Positions 7,037 to 7,683 of a stretch of 7,683 nucleotides of DNA are shown here, piece by piece. The stretch lies in NCBI GenBank assembly GCA_023262365.1, contig JALRBF010000132.1:1-7683 (forward strand), in the 5' to 3' direction. Both the position numbers and the translations under genes were made by a program. Position 1 is the stretch's first letter; every line of letters begins with the position of its first letter. Source of the DNA: Burkholderiaceae bacterium. GTDB lineage: Bacteria; Pseudomonadota; Gammaproteobacteria; Burkholderiales; Burkholderiaceae_C. Below the pieces are notes generated by a model. That model saw only the letters and a program-made list of their open reading frames with translations, had not been told where the DNA came from and did no database searches.

Positions 7037-7683
7037 GCGCCGCAGCCGCCCAGCCCCACGCCTGGGGTGTGGCCGACTGTGCCGCCCAGCTCAACGCTGG
7101 CGCCATCTCGGCGGTTGAGTTGGTCCAGCATCTGCTTGGGCGGGCCCAGGCAGATGCCTTGGGGGCTTTTTTGTCCATCAACCCCGAGGCCACGCTGGCC
7201 CAAGCCGCTGCAGCCGACGCGCGGCGCGCCGCTGGCGAGCGCGGGCCGCTGTTGGGCGTACCAGTGGCGCACAAAGACGTGCTGGTCACCCGCGACTGGC
7301 CCAGCACCGCCGGCTCGCGCATGCTCCAGGGCTACCAAAGCCCGTTTGACGCCACCGTGGTGCAACGTCTGGCCCAGGCCGGCATGGTGAACTTGGGCAA
7401 GCTCAATTGCGACGAATTTGCCATGGGTTCGGGCAACGAGCACTCGGCCTACGGGCAGGCACGCAATCCCTGGCGGCCCACCCATGTGCCGGGTGGGTCA
7501 TCGGGCGGCAGCGCCGTGGCCGTGGCCGCCCAGCTCACGCCTGCGGCCACCGGCACCGACACGGGGGGCTCGATTCGGCAGCCCGCGGCGTTTTGCGGCA
7601 TCACGGGAATCAAGCCCACCTACGGTCGTGCCTCGCGTTATGGCTTAATTGCCTACGCCTCCAGCCTCGATCAAGCCGGTGTC
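7033..7683 (+). CDS. gatA: Asp-tRNA(Asn)/Glu-tRNA(Gln) amidotransferase subunit A, 3'-truncated
   Basis: Amidase-signature subunit of GatCAB that releases ammonia from glutamine for channelling to GatB. The first 217 codons are present and the frame runs open off the right edge; complete GatA proteins are about 480-500 residues. The Ser-cisSer-Lys triad is visible: Lys81 in 'VAHKD', Ser156 in 'PGGSSGGSA', and Ser180 in '[11 protein letters not shown]'. These sit two residues later than Lys79, Ser154 and Ser178 of the Staphylococcus aureus enzyme. '[20 protein letters not shown]' and '[20 protein letters not shown]' are strongly conserved family blocks. The ATG at 7033 shares ATGA with the gatC stop and has no ribosome site of its own, so it is probably translated by coupling. 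gatB is expected downstream, outside the window. Confidence 0.98.
   Translation, partial: MSAAAAQPHAWGVADCAAQLNAGAISAVELVQHLLGRAQADALGAFLSINPEATLAQAAAADARRAAGERGPLLGVPVAHKDVLVTRDWPSTAGSRMLQGYQSPFDATVVQRLAQAGMVNLGKLNCDEFAMGSGNEHSAYGQARNPWRPTHVPGGSSGGSAVAVAAQLTPAATGTDTGGSIRQPAAFCGITGIKPTYGRASRYGLIAYASSLDQAGV

Overview
The window is a GC-rich chromosomal stretch from a betaproteobacterium. A Burkholderiales, probably Comamonadaceae-type, organism is likely. This rests on the arrangement mreB-mreC-mreD-mrdA divergent from gatC-gatA and on Burkholderiales-like protein details (the MreC N-terminus 'ERTPPAFFKQG', the GatC C-terminus '[16 protein letters not shown]'). Most of the window is conserved housekeeping DNA. 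I see no CRISPR array, insertion sequence, prophage or defence genes, and no wholly new multi-gene system.

Layout, left to right: (1) 3-1208 (+), the 3' three quarters of a GMC-family flavoprotein oxidoreductase whose FAD-binding N-terminus lies outside the window. (2) 1209-1431, a 223-base intergenic region and the least ordinary part. It holds a candidate sigma70-type promoter, a run of three stem-loops and a strong intrinsic terminator, about 95 nt in all. It may be a small RNA, a terminator-gated leader or the remnant of a lost gene. (3) 1432-2205 (+), a TSUP (TauE/SafE, YfcA-like) membrane transporter. (4) 2202-6674 (-), the cell-elongation operon read right to left: mreB, mreC, mreD, mrdA (PBP2). 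Spacings are 14 nt, a 4-nt ATGA overlap, and 2 nt. The mrdA stop codon overlaps the stop codon of the convergent transporter gene. (5) 6675-6736, a short divergent intergenic region with an AT-rich core that reads as a -10 element on both strands. (6) 6737-7683 (+), gatC and the first 217 codons of gatA, overlapping by ATGA. gatA runs off the right edge, and gatB probably follows.

MreB filaments, the MreC/MreD inner-membrane proteins and PBP2 form the elongasome core that inserts lateral-wall peptidoglycan. Its usual glycosyltransferase partner RodA is not next to mrdA here. GatC and GatA belong to the tRNA-dependent amidotransferase GatCAB. The GMC enzyme and the TSUP transporter show no evident functional link to either block. 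The points most worth a second look are the 1247-1377 RNA module, the shared-core divergent promoter at 6719-6746 with its almost leaderless gatC, and the overlapping convergent stops at 2202-2205.
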